A stretch of DNA of 64,000 bases from Paratinospora sagittata (taxonomy: Eukaryota > Streptophyta > Magnoliopsida > Ranunculales > Menispermaceae): positions 53,530,024-53,594,023 of the forward strand of contig CM069590.1 in assembly GCA_035771175.1 (NCBI GenBank). The letters are read 5' to 3'. Below are positions 10,942-23,942 of this stretch, piece by piece. Both the position numbers and the translations under genes were made by a program. Position 1 is the first letter of the stretch. Every line of letters begins with the position of its first letter. A model generated the notes under the pieces. The model worked only from the letters and a program-made list of their open reading frames with translations, did no database searches and was not told the DNA's origin.

Positions 10942-12225
10942 GGGCTCGTCTCGCAACTTTATTTCTTTCCTTTATTTTGCTAAATCTTTTATTCAAATAG
11001 AATTTTGTAGAAATAAAGTGTTTGGTTAGAATTTTAAAACCTCTAAAAGAAATAGATGTTTACAAAAATTAGAGGTTAAATCTCTATTTAAAAAAGTGAA
11101 AGTTTTTGGCTTTTTTTTTAGAGGCTAAACCTATATTGCGGGTACATTAGTGTCATGATACCTACAGGAGAGCAAATGTCATATAGGGGAAGAAAAAAAG
11201 AATGTACACAAAATGTTATGGCTATTTCTGCATTTGACATGACTTTCACGTATGTAATGGCTGGTTGGGAAGGCTCTGCTCATGATTCAAGAATTCTTTT
11301 GGAAACTATTCGTAATCCAAGCTCAAAATTTCCACATCCCCCTCGTGAGTACGAAGGTTTTTTATTTTTATTTATTTTTTATGTCAAATAGTATGAAATT
11401 ACTTACTAGCATTTAAAGTTAAATTGAAAGGTTTTAATTTATATATGAATTGATGTTATTCTGTAGGTAAATACTATGTTGTTGATGTTGCTTACCTTAG
11501 TATGCGTGGATATCTCACACCATATAGAAACGTTCGATATTAGTTGCCAGATTATCAACGTGGCATTTGAGCTCGTAATCGAAATTTTTTTTTAACTATT
11601 GTCATTCTTCATTGAGAAATGTTATTGAGCGGTCCTTTGGAGTATTGAAGGCTAGATTTCAAATTTTACAAAAAATGGCTCTATATCCATTTTCAATACA
11701 ATGAAGTATTGTGTATGCATCGATGGCCGTACATAACTTCATTAGAAAAAAGCCATTGCAGATGAATTATTTGCTCAATATGAGTATAATAATGTTGAAT
11801 TGGATTATGGTTCAGAAGATCAAGAGAGCAATTTAGGAATCAATGCTCAAACGAATGGTACAAAGATGTCCATTGTTAGAGATAACATTGCCAACCAACT
11901 ATGTCATCATTGATAACTATATTTTTTTGTTTATTGATAAGTAGCATTTGTTTTTTGAGCAATAAATATATCTTGTACACTTTTACATTATTTTGTGAGT
12001 AAATGGTTGATGAGTTAAAAATTTAAAAATAATCTTGAAAAATAACTTATTTATTTGATCTAGTTTTGTTATTGTCACGTGAATAATAATAAAATATTTT
12101 GATAAAAGACATTAAATACCCATCTAATAAAAGAATTAAGTGTTGATTACCAAACGCTATCTAATTCAAAACTAAAATTAGATGTTAAAACATTAATTAC
12201 CAAACAATATATTTCAAATAAGCTC
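10942..12225 (+). mobile_element. PIF/Harbinger element with transposase pseudogene
   Basis: A DDE_Tnp_4-type nuclease is recognisable. At 11155-11360 are ECTQNVMAISAFDMTFTYV and AGWEGSAHDSRIL, followed by an intron-like gap (about 11346-11465). Then come GKYYVVDVAYLSMRGYLTPYRNVRY and a decayed tail (11575-11910) still showing a LPDYQRG-type block and a YGSEDQESNLGIN string. A premature stop follows the NVRY block and frames shift later. Possible TTA duplications at 10939-10941 and 12226-12228 and ends GGGCTCGT / GAGCTTAT (reverse) fit PIF/Harbinger. The N-terminal part is missing. Confidence 0.75.
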
Positions 12226-12284
12226 TTATTAAAATAGAGTTAAAGAAAATAAAATTTATTTTTTAAGATTAGATTTGCCAAACA

Positions 12285-14423
12285 CTACTTTAGTCTATCT
12301 TTAACTCTATTACATTCTCTTGAAATAGATTAAATGCATAAGGATGTCCATTGGAGGATCAACTGCTTGCAATCCTCAATGAGCACGCCAGTTTAGGTGG
12401 ATACTCTTCAAATCACTCATCACACCAGATGAATCACCTTCGAGGATGTCGATGGGGATGCCCGTTTCCATCACGAATTCCAACCTTGCTCTTATAGCAC
12501 AAAGCTTGGCTGTTGATGCTTGGGAACCACCGCATTCTTGACATGCCTTGGTTGCGATTACTTGCCCATGGTGGTCCCTTACAATGATACCTATACCAAT
12601 TAATCCATTTCCACCAAGATTAGCATCAACGATTAATTTCAAAAGGTTAATAAGAGGATGCTGCCACTTTTGATCCCTACTGAATCTTATCACATCTGGT
12701 TTCTCAACATGCTGCTGGTAATCAATAAGGTTTATTTATTTAATAAGGTTTATTATAGATCTCTCAGCCACCACCTTCCTTGATTCCACCTTACCCTTAA
12801 TGCAAATATTATTTCTATCATTCCATATTGCCCACGACGTGATCATCACCTTTTCCAAGTCATGCTTGCTAGCAGACATAACCATTTCATTCATTCTTCC
12901 TTGATCCATCATCACAACAACATTTTGTTCTCCAAGGTCGGTTCCACATCAACCCAAATCTCCTTTGCTCGGGTGCAGCCTGAAATCGCATGTGTAGCAC
13001 TCTCCAATTCTTCATGACAAAGCTTGCGCATAGCATCATCCATGATCTTTCTTCTCCTCAAGCCGTCTTTCACTGGAATGATATTATGGAGGAACTTCCA
13101 AAAGAATATCTTTACTTTTGGTGGTAAACACGTTGCCCAGCTTCGACCAAACTTTTCTAGCATCATCACTATTGGAGCTTTCTCCATTTTTTGAGTTTTC
13201 AAGAGCCATGCGATACCCACTTTTGACTGAATATTGGCCATTCTTGGAGTAGTGCCAAATGAGTTGATCTAGAGGTCTTCTTCTGCTCAGAGGGATCTTC
13301 AACACTTCTTCAACGTCCATTGGGAGTAGATGTTCCCGAAGTCTAGCAATGTCCCATGCATGATCCATAGTAATGAAGTTTGCAATAGGGCAATACTCAA
13401 GTGTTGTGGATGGTGGTGATATCAACATGAAGGAAACTGGTCTTAATAGCCAAGGATCCTTACTCATATGTACCTCCAACTCATTCCTAACCCTCCATCT
13501 AGTTCCTTTCTTTAGGAGTTCACGATCTTATAGTATGCTCTGCCAAATTTGTGATGCTCCATTTTTTTGAACTACATTCCAAAAATTAGAGTTTAGGAAG
13601 TATTTTGCCTTTAGAATTCAGGCAAGGAGGGAGCTCGGGTTACTATGAATTCTCCAACCCTGCTTTGCCAAAAGAGCTTGATTGAAGATTTCTACTGATT
13701 TGAATCCCAATCCTCTAGATTCCTTTGAAGTGAATAGATTACATATTCCATTTCTTCCAATGAATTTTCCCATGCCCATTGGCTTCTTCCCCACCAAAAA
13801 TGGGCTTAAGTAACAAATTTAATAAGTATTTTTTTTTCCTCCTGCTAAAAAGAGTTTTTACTTCCATTGTTGTGTTGTTTGCTACAACTTTTGAGTTACA
13901 AAGTGAAAAGTTTTTGTCGTGTTTCGGTGGCCAAGTGATGGCAATCCCGGGTACATTGGTTGATGCATTGTGTTTTGAATTCCCAATCTTCCTGAAAACC
14001 ATTCCTTTGCCTCATCACTGACATTTGGACTGATAAACATTGAAGATTTCTCAAAATCTATTTTCTGTCTTGAAGCATCCTCATAGGTTCGAAGTGCTAA
14101 CTGAACTGCATAACTATTAAGTGAATTTGGTCTGCACAATATCAAAGAATCATCAGCAAGTAACAAATAAGACAGCTTAGGGCTGCCTCAAGCCAACCTA
14201 GGCCCCTAAAAAATCCCATCTCTTTCAACCTTTCAAAGAATGACTGAAAAACCTTCAGCACATATTAAGAATAAGTAAGGGGATAATGGGTCCCCTTACC
14301 TCAATCCTCTAGATGGTCGGATACATCTATGGGCTTTCCCATTGACAATGACCGAGGAGGAGATAGATAATACACATTTTAGGATTAAATTTGTCCATTG
14401 CAATGAGAAGCCTAATTTTGTCA
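12285..14423 (-). pseudogene. LINE pol remnant: RT palm, zf-RVT and RNase H
   Basis: The 3' half of the LINE polyprotein. From 14423 downward: the end of the RT finger/palm, the ADDSLIL catalytic motif (about 14160), and a long degraded thumb/connection. Then the zinc-binding reverse-transcriptase domain (13479-12912, two overlapping frames, so a frameshift near 13100). Last comes an RVT_3-type RNase H (12693-12376), continuing in another frame to a SRECNRV block near 12300. Aspartate- and glutamate-containing segments such as VDANLGGNG and LEGDSSGVMSD are visible, but the frame is broken. Dead copy. Confidence 0.85.
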
Positions 14424-14428
14424 TAATA

Positions 14429-17400
14429 TGTAATGCCGCATATGTACGAGTCAAACTTGTACGTTGATTAATACATATTGTCAGGAGTATTTATACGCAT
14501 ATACATATGTACACGACCTTTAAATAGTGTGAATGCATGTATTTTAGGGCTATTGGTACCCTAGGAGGCTAATTGTATCATAAAAGGCCCAACACTTAGT
14601 AAAATTTCAGATTTGGGTGCAATAAGCGTGCTCCCTAAAGGGAGAAGCGCGCTCTTGTGGCAAACCCGAGACAAGAATGTTCAGAAAGTTCAGAGAAGCG
14701 TGCTCCTGGCAAGGGAAAAGCGCCTCACGGGATTTCCAGAAAACCCAATTTTTTGGGCGGCAAGAAGCACGCTCCCCTGGGGGAGGAAAACGCTACTCGA
14801 TGGGCCTGACATTTTGTTTTAAGTCAGTTTGGCGGCTTTGTGCATGTTAAAGCCAGGTGTCTCAGCCATTTGAGCTCATTTTGAGCTGGCTGAACTGGAG
14901 AGAAAGCCCGAACAAGGAAGAGGAAGAAGGAATTTAAGCTTGGAGATCAAAATCTAAAGTGAAAATCTTGGTTTTTGAGGTTAAAATTATAGATTTTTGT
15001 TCTTTTCTTCAAGTTGTTCATCATATGTGATATGCATGTGATTTCAATGGCTAGAATTGAAGCTGAAAAATGAGGGTTTTGAGCTGGAATTGAATGAATT
15101 GCTGGCTAAAACCATAGGGGATCAATTCCTTGATGATTGGTGAGTACTTTGATGGTTTGATTTTTCATGGTTGGAAGTGGAGTTCCAAAATTTCTGGGTA
15201 TGAGTTTTGGGAACCCATTTTCAGTGTTGAATTGCTATGATTAGTTGTGTTTTATGATTGGAAAATGATATTAGATGTTTGGTGATGATAAATTGCAAAA
15301 ATCGAAATACATAATTGGCAAATTCTGGGTTTGGTGATGATCACAAGTGTGGTATGTCACGACACCCCTTACGTAGGCTGACATCATGATCGACACATAA
15401 TACTATATACGTCATCCCTCAACGTATATGATACTCTGTCAGCCTTCGTCCTTTAAGACATTCCACAAATCACAAAAAAAAAAAACTTTTTTTTTAATCA
15501 AAATCATTCATATTCATTTTCTTACAACAAAAGTTACATGATCAAACTTCCAAAATTAAATAAATACATTATGCACCCTTTTTCTTTTTTTTTTTTCACA
15601 TCCAGTCCATGTGATACATGTACTTACTAATGTTATATACATAATTATAATAAAATAACAAGTTTCAGAATCCTCAAACAATACATACATGTCAAAATTA
15701 GAAGGGTTACTCTATCCTTCACGTGCTTTACCCTTTTCCTTAGGATCCGAACCTAAAATGTTTGAGAATTTGAGTGAGCAACCACAACTCAGTGAATATT
15801 CCTAACTATGACATTATACATGCATTTAATAAAAACCACATGATTCAGTCATTTAAAATCATATTCAACATGCATGAAACAATTTATAATACATACATGC
15901 TCATAATATGCTTGAAGCTTCCGTGCAATATTTTCAAACATACAAAGTTTCAATGAAATCACCAATCTCCCTCCTGGTAGTAATGGAGCGGGTAAACACT
16001 TCCTATTATGCACCCATAATGAATTTATGCTCAGCCTCACATTACCCAAATTTTTGCTATAAACCATTCAAATTAGAACAAAATCCTAATTTCACTCAGA
16101 AGATCATCGCTCGGACCATGAGATTAAACAATCATCATGCGGGGTTGTCTTCTGGAGATGGTTCCATGTTTTAACTTGCTCTAGCAATTCCAAAACATGC
16201 TCCAAAGTAAAATGTTTTCATGAATTCAAAAAGTGCAATAACTATAGATACTTTCATGATTTAAAACACATCATTCATATTTATAATGCCATATACAAAT
16301 ATCCAAAGTTAAGAGATACTCACAGTGATTACTATACTACTCAATTGCCAATTTCACCAATCACAACAGTACATACTCATCACTGTTTTGTTGTCCAATT
16401 TCCATCAATTCAACATCAATGTAATGCAATTCAACATTACAACATATACACATAAATTTCATCATCAAAACTCAGTCAATTACTTATTCAATTGATCATC
16501 AAACTGATCACAATACACTGGTAACATTTTACAAGATCAGTCCCTAAATTTCTAGCATATCAATAGTCCATTAATACATTTCTAAGGATTCACACACTAA
16601 TTATCATCAAAGCACCTTAAATTTCTTGCTGGAAATAACATTAAACACTTACCATCAAACCAGCAAGTGAACATCATGGATTCTGGTCCGTCCCCAAATT
16701 TCCAGTCCAGATTCTTGAATTCCTAGCTCCTAATCACGTCATAGAACCCATTTGCATGTCATATATATTGTATAGAATGAAAAGAGGAACTTAATGATGC
16801 AATTTACACATTAAAACCAGGGATTTTACCTTTAATTTATCCTCTTCTGCCTTACGTTTCTATTTTGGTTTCACTTGTAAAACTTTTGGTTTCTCTTAAG
16901 TCCAGCAACCAATATTTAGTTAATCTTGCAACTCATTTTGTTGTTGCCAACACACCAACAAGATCAACACGTGGCTAAACCAAGTTGCCAACAACTCAAT
17001 TAGGTGTCAATTTCACTTCTATTAGGTGTCTTAATTTTATCATTTTAAATTAGCTTGTCAGCACATCACTTATCAACTTAATTAGATATTAATTATATTT
17101 ATTAATCAAAACACTTGTTTAAACCATGTATCAACCGGCCTATTAAAAATTTCACACAATTATACTATCTAACAGTTATGTACATGCGTCTATGCGTATA
17201 TGTACACCTGACAATATGTATTGGTCAACGTAAAAGTTTGACTCGTACGTACAGGGTGTTACATGGTACTTGTGCTGGAAAAGTTAGAATGTTGGGAAAT
17301 CATGGGTAAGTTGTTTATTGATGAATTGTGATTGATTTGGTGATCAATTGATTGAATTTCTATGGCTGGAATTCATTTATAAATAAATTGCAATGTTAAA

Positions 17401-18496
17401 TTACAGAGAATTGATAATGAATTGAAAATTGGACAACAAGTAAGTGAGGTGCTTATGCTGTACAATTAACTAAGTGTTGTGAAATGTGGACTTGGGCAAA
17501 GTCCTATGTTTGTGAGTATTTCTAATTTGGTTCTCATGTATGACATTGTATTAAATAAACTCTGTTTTGATGAATTATGAGCATGTTTGATTGTCATGTT
17601 ATACTGTTTAATTAATGCATTAAATCTTTGATTTAAAAATAAAAAATACTTAGACTTACTTGATGTAAGAAAAATATATGATCAATTCTAAAAAGAGAAG
17701 TTTGTGACTAGACATCGGAATGATCGAAATGATGGTTTGATAAGTTGAATTCTCCTTATAAATGCATAATATGGATACAAATTCACTTACATACCTGAGG
17801 GTGAGGATTTTATCTTTATGCATTGTATGATATGTATAGAGTGGCGAGAAATGTATTTGAATCATGTATTGATAATTACATTTGAATTGCATATGAATTT
17901 ATAATGATATTTCTAATGCCATGTTTTACTATTGATACATATATAATTCCATTATTCGATTATTCACTGAGCTTGTTGTAACTCATCTCGCTCCCTTTTT
18001 ATTATAGGTATAGATTACAAAGGCAAGGACAAGGCTCCAGAGAAGTGATCTGAGCCTGTTAATTCCTAATGTAAGTATGTGTAGAGGGAGATGGGTATAG
18101 ACTTTTGATTTTGGTATGTATATATGTATATAACACTACTATGATATGTATAAAACAATAGTGAGTTGTATAAATGTCAAAGTTACTTGTGAATTGTATA
18201 TAAGTCTTGTGTGAAAGCAAAATGAATAGTGGTTGTGTATGGATGGCCATATGTTAGTAGATGTATATGGTTTATATGATGATGATGGTTTGATTATGTG
18301 TATATTGTGAATGTTTTGAGGACTATCAAGTGTATGTGGAACCTCTGATTTATAGGGAGGTTTTGTCAAAAGTTTTAGTATTTTTTGTGGTATTGTCTTG
18401 AAGGACGAGGCTGACAAAGTATCTTATACGTCTAGGTATGGCATATACGATATTATATGTCTGTCATGACATCGCCCTACGGAGGGGGTCGTGACA
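14429..18496 (+). mobile_element. Solo LTR (outer), interrupted by a second solo LTR
   Basis: The outer LTR starts TGTAATGCC at 14429, ends GGGGGTCGTGACA at 18496, and is flanked by perfect TAATA duplications (14424-14428 and 18497-18501). Subtracting the inner insertion (15355-17263 plus one TGGTA copy) leaves about 2154 bp. Its first 90 bases and last 1.2 kb match the inner LTR, read on opposite strands. A patch at 14620-14810 contains several AAGCRYGCTC-type repeats and is absent from the inner copy. No protein-coding potential. It split the LINE reverse transcriptase. Confidence 0.93.
15355..17263 (-). mobile_element. Solo LTR (inner, 1909 bp)
   Basis: On the plus strand it begins TGTCACGACACCCC and ends GGGTGTTACA. 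It is flanked by a perfect 5-bp duplication TGGTA at 15350-15354 and 17264-17268. Sense orientation is minus: read that way it starts TGTAACACCCTGTAC and ends GTGTCGTGACA, like the outer LTR. The conserved block TATTCACTGAG lies near 15798 in reverse. No second LTR or internal region remains. The insertion postdates the outer LTR, which it interrupts. Confidence 0.93.
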
Positions 18497-18501
18497 TAAT
18501 A

Positions 18502-18935
18502 GCTATAAGGAAGGACTATTTGTCCCTTTCATAGGCTTTGCTCATATCCAGCTTAATAGCTAGATAACCTTTTGATCTTGCTCTAAGGTTCTTGATATGA
18601 TGTAAATGTTCGAAGGCCAAAATAATATTATCTGTGATCAAGCCACCTTTAAGAAAGGCACACTAATTATCAGAAATAACACGAGGGAGAATAGCCTTCA
18701 TTTCGTTAGCAATCATCTTTGTCATTATCTTATAGATTACATTGTAAGGTCTAAAGTCACTAGATCTGACCGATTTCTTTACTTTTGGAATGAGAGTTAT
18801 GTAAGTTTGATTGAATTTGCTAATATTTCCATTACCATTCAAACAAAATAGACAGGCATTACAAATAAATTCTCCCACAATGTTTTAGTATTTTTTGAAA
18901 AAATTGGACAGTAAGACCATCAGGTCAGGACTATA
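18502..18935 (-). pseudogene. LINE RT N-terminal part (split from the rest by the LTR nest)
   Basis: Minus-strand frame with FICNACLFCLNGNGNISKF, TYITLIPKVKKSVRSSDFRP, then MIANEMKAILPRVISDN, a stop where family members have Gln, and a GGLITDNIILAFEHLHH block and KLDMSKAYE. This is the classic start of a plant L1 reverse transcriptase. It joins 14423 downward once the solo LTR is removed. The 5' part (endonuclease, ORF1) is absent beyond about 18935. Confidence 0.85.
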
Positions 18936-19980
18936 TATATGTACTATATATACTCTGCTCCACATTAACAAAAAAAAAAAAAAAACCTGTTTTCGAATTC
19001 AAATTCATAATCTCTAAATCAAATGAAGCCTTACCTATATTGTACCAAAGCTCAATTATTCTAATTGATGTTTTATATACTTTTAGGTAGCCAGAATATG
19101 GATATGTCCAAGCATGCTGGACTATAAATCATCAAACCAAAATTTTTAAGGTATATGGCATTTCATTTTTAATTTACTCCGTTCAGTATTTATAAAATGT
19201 TCCATCGGTGGATTTTGTTGTTTAAGACTAAAACTGAATGATAGAGAATACATATATTTAAATTATATATCTAACTTATGGATCCTATTACGTTACTAAC
19301 TGATAAATAAGATAAGAGTACCGCATGAACTACTCTTTTTCCTTAAAAGATTAATCATGACATGTAAAGTAGTTGGATATAAATTAATATCATTATTAGG
19401 CTATAATTAATCTTCAATGCTTTATTTGATTATACGATCAATGTAAATGCACCAATGTCCTAAAAAAAGGTGTTCAATAGTAAAAATATATATATGATCT
19501 CCAATCACAATGATGATGTGATGACAAATTCAATAGGATAACAATTATAGTTGTTTAAAGTTAATTTTTCCTACTAGCTCACGGTAGGTATTGGATATAG
19601 AAGGAATAAAATATATAAAGACCCACTGAGCTAGAGGCTCTACCACAAATTCTCATACTTATCAATAAGTTCTAATGGGGAACGCATGTTTAATTAATAC
19701 TTTAGCAATTAACACCAACATATATATGTTATATTAAGTTATTTTATTTAATAAGAAATATAGTGTGACCAAGATATATGGGGCTGGCAGCCAAAAAATA
19801 ATATTTTTCAAAAATGTTTGTTCATTATCTTTTAATTTTTCTCTCCAGAGAAATTCAATGTTTCGTTTTGTGCTAAATATATTTATTATATAGATTCTCC
19901 TAGGCATTTATATTTAAAAATAAGATAATTTCCTTAAAAAAAAATGATAGAGTGACTTACACATGACTGAAGTATCTGTA

Positions 19981-20025
<45 letters not shown>

Positions 20026-21567
20026 ATGATTGCATTGAATCATTCTCTTATACATGATTCAAAGCAATACAGCATCACTTTTCTCTATATATAGTGCGGC
20101 ACATATACTTTATTCGTTGTGTATTTTTTGTTTAGTTGAAGTTATCAACAATGCCATACACTAAGCCATTTACGCTCATGAAAAGATAAGCATTTTGAAA
20201 TAAAAAAGTAACTAAACAATCCAATCATACAACCTAAACCATTTAATATGCTCTATTATTCCTATGACTCTTGGATACAACCTTAGAAAAATGCACTCCT
20301 GGTTTCTTGCTCTTTTCACATCAATCCATCGATAATAATATCAAATTGACCAAAGGCTATTCGTCAACTAATTAAGATGTTCAAATCAATCATTTCTTTC
20401 ATTATCATTAATTATATCTTTAGTTTAAGAACTTTAAAAGCATTTGATATAAATATTTTATAATGGGTAACCAAATTTTTTTTATAATTCATTATTTTTT
20501 ATATTTTTCTATGGGAAAAAATTTAGTTAAGTTGAATTGAGTCTTATTATTTTTCTTATTTATCTTCCAAAACCAACTGTACTTCAATATATAGTTATAC
20601 GTGTTCAAAAAAAAAAAAAAATACATAGTCATTGCATTATATGCATGTTCAAATTTTTTAAACCAACACATCTATTTTCCTATTAAAAGAAATAAAAAAA
20701 ATAATAAGAAAAAGTTCATAGTAAGAGAGAAAATAAAAATTGGAAAATACTAAAGTGATGACATCCAAATTAAGTACGCATCGCATTATCATTAAATACT
20801 ATTAAATTATCTTAAATTATATATTATATACAAACACATAATTTAAGATAATCCAATAATATATGTGGGTGATGTACACTTTAGATATACATATTAGATG
20901 TTAATATAATACTACTCGGTAAAGATTATGTACCACAGACATTAATTGAGATGTGTAACATGTGATATATATTCAATGGATATCTTACATCTATTTGTAC
21001 ATTTTGTAATTAATAAGAATAACATTTTCCCTATATATATATAATGGATCCTAACATACACAGGAGTATCTTACTTTTTTATTTTTTTTATTTTTTGGGT
21101 TTTGGTTGCTAGCAAGGAGAGTATCTTACATGCAACTGATCATGACCGGTTGGCTGATGAGATTAATATCTAATTTAGCTTTATTCTAAGCTTGAATCAT
21201 TGGTGCAATATAATAGACAGAAGACTTTACTTGGATTAGGGGGGCTGTCTAAGCTTCACTTTTAGGGATAAAAAGCATAACAAATGAGAATTGTTTATGT
21301 TTAATAGCTAGATAGTGCTTCTCTTTATTCCCCACCAATGTCGTTTCAGTGGTATTTGGTGCGTTGTCTTTGTCGTTAGGGATAATGGAAACCACTACCC
21401 ATCCACAAAACTATTTTATACCAACCCATATTAGCAGATATTGATCTCTCTCTACTCTCTACAAACACAAACCAATGGTACCTATTCTATTCACCAAGCA
21501 TCGTCTCAAAGTTCTCAATTTTTTTTTAATATCTCATGCTTAATTTTCCATGTACTACTATTGACTA
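18936..21567. other. AT-rich intergenic region, no gene seen
   Basis: Very AT-rich sequence with homopolymer runs (poly-A near 18970 and 20610) and an (AT)n microsatellite at 19984-20023. I see no coding signature on either strand. Confidence 0.6.
19984..20023. repeat. (AT)n microsatellite
   Basis: About 20 uninterrupted AT dinucleotides. Confidence 0.95.
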
Positions 21568-21900
21568 TGGAGTTTTTTTCTTTTTTTTTTCTTTTTTTTG
21601 GTTAATTTCATTCAAGGAAATCTCTATACAACAATGGGCTTATAAATAGAAGACACTTACTTGAACAGTATAGATGCACAGTTAACCAAGGTATCTAAGA
21701 TCAACAATGAGCACAATAACTTTACAACATTCATGACACAAAATACTATTAATGAGCTTACGGGGTTAACAACAACGGTATTTAAACACCGACAAATGCA
21801 CTCTTTATAGCTTTTGCTTAAAGGGATTTGATCATGTAATTGTATATCTGATCATGCTCAATACCCTAACTTCTCTTCTGGGTCTCCTCTAAATAATAGT
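21568..21900 (-). repeat. Probable LINE 3' end fragment
   Basis: A T-rich run at 21568-21600 (poly-A in reverse) is followed by sequence that in reverse reads like a plant L1 3' end, with a TTTCCTTGAATGAAATTAACC-type tail just before the A run. The right boundary is unclear. Confidence 0.4.
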
Positions 21901-22029
21901 AACTTAAAACCAAAACACATATTTGAACGGTCAATGGACAATTGAAACGATGGTTGGTTCAATGTCTCTGATGTGGGTACTAATTAACTGTAAAGTAGTA
22001 TCATTAATATGGCTTGGACCCATTTTTCG

Positions 22030-22120
22030 TTAGCCGTATTAACTGTAAAGAAGCTTTCGCTTTGATCAGGTCGTGGGCTCGATTCCAATTTGCCCACCAA
22101 ATGAGGAAAATAAAAATAAT
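22030..22120 (+). repeat. Possible tRNA-derived SINE head
   Basis: Contains an A-box-like TTAGCCGTATTAACTGTAA and, about 40 bases later, a B-box-like GGGCTCGATTCC. No clear tail or duplication was found, so this is tentative. Confidence 0.3.
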
Positions 22121-22656
22121 GTAATATAAATTATGGTCTCTGCTGCCATTACTCAAATGTATATAATTTGCTTTAGGAAATTGCTAATTATTGAAAACTA
22201 ATTAATAGCTCCTGATAAACTGTTTTCTAATAATATAATTAAGGTGCCAATTTGGATAACTTTCACTGTATAATTTGTTTTTTCTTCAATTTTATAATGA
22301 GGTAAATCTCAAGGAAAAGATTTGCAAGGTGAATTAAATAGCTGTGATGAATATTATTGGAGGGGGAGGGTGTTTACAGTAAATGCATGCTGTTGATTAA
22401 ATTGTATATTAATATCACTCCACTTACTTCTTAGACTTAATGCCCACATCAACAGGAAAGTGGTCGCTCTTACCTTTTCCATTTATTGAAATTTTAAATT
22501 TTAAAGCATATAGGGACTGCTTCCCTTTAAATAAATAACAGTTTCCAATTCCATCTCCAAGAATGCATTTGATTTGCAGTATATAGAAACGAAACAATAT
22601 ATTCTCATCGGGAACCATATTCCCTTGAAATTAGGATCATAATTAAGTTCATTTGC

Positions 22657-23876
22657 ATGGGTCTCATGGATGTAAAGAAGATCACTCTGCTCTTCCTCCT
22701 CATCTCTGCTTTGCTTCTTTCTACATCATTTGCAGGTACTTTAGTTTTTTAATTTGTTTGAATCTCTGCACCCATGTAAATATTGCTTGCAAATTGACGC
22801 AGAATTCTTAGTTTTGCATGAGGAAAGATAGAAGATGATGATCTTCATGTTTATATGAAGTTTCTTCCTGCGCAGTACTTCAAGTTTGAGTTGAGTCTTG
22901 AAATTAACTGGGTCTATTCCTATTCTCATGCTTCTATTAGAAGGATTTTCAACCTATATATATATATATATCTTGAAAATATTAAGTACCAATTCCTCTT
23001 GCCTAAATTTCAGAAGTCTTATTTTGCTTGTAATATTATTGCAAGGTCTCCTTCTTAATTATTTTCACAACAAACCAATACCTTTTTTTTTTTTTAATAA
23101 AATATGTAATAATATAGCTATACAAAATTCATGCAAACTCACCATGCTAACAAAATATACGTAGTAATACTACCTCAATAACTGATATAGTGGCAGCCAT
23201 GATATTATTATTTTTTTCTTCTTTTCAATTGAATCATGTCAATCTATGAGTTAGTTTATTTATTATTATTATTTTATATTAATTTTTGTTTAGAACTAGG
23301 AACTCAGATATCATCTCAATCCATTCAGAGGTATTACGGTAAAGTACATGAAATATGTCTCAAGGTTTTGTGGAATGTTTTGAACAATCTCAGTTAAAAT
23401 GAGTCGTGCAACCTGCAATAATGAAGTTGCAGGCTGCTGCACGTTCTTTGATAATTTTTAATGCAAGAAATGGCAAAGGTATAATTTACAGGAATCAGAT
23501 TTAAATATGTTCCCCATATTGGAATTTAAGTTTTTGAATCAACAACTTTATATGCAGCAAATTCTTTTATAATTTTATGAGTATTATATATTTTAATCAC
23601 GCATGAAAGTTCTATTGATAAAAAAGTCAGTCCCTTATATACGAGAAAAATATTATTCTCACTATAAAAAAAAAGTGCAGGTTCAATTTTCGATATTAGT
23701 TTTATAGTAACTATATGTTCTTTCAGGATAAAATATATAAAAGTTTCAAAAAGAAAATTAAAATCTAGTACGATATGACACATAATACAGGGCCAATGGC
23801 CCAACTTAGAGAAGCCGATCAAAGTTGGGAGCCCATGGAACAATATCTTTACATTTGGGGTAGACCAAATATGTGC

Positions 23877-23942
<66 letters not shown>

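Larger units (their letters stand above)
10791..18935 (-). mobile_element. L1-type LINE remnant carrying three nested insertions
   Basis: A 5'-truncated L1-type retrotransposon. Its poly-A tail appears as the T run at 10791-10804. Removing the PIF/Harbinger element (about 10942-12225) and the solo-LTR nest (14429-18496) leaves, in minus-strand order, these parts. RT: 18935-18502 has GNGNISKFNQTYITLIPKVK and, further on, KLDMSKAYE. It continues after the LTR insertion at 14423 with a QWTNLILKCVLSISS-type block, a GDPLSPYL-like block and LLADDSLIL (14166 downward). Next come a zf-RVT segment (13479-12912, with LPPKVKIFFWKFLHNIIP) and an RNase H domain (12693 to about 12285). Several stops and frameshifts make it inactive. 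Confidence 0.85.

Noticed and set aside
14613..14822. Plus-strand 69-codon frame in a GC-richer patch
   Set aside because: It lies within the outer solo LTR, in its repeated AAGCRYGCTC segment; not a gene.
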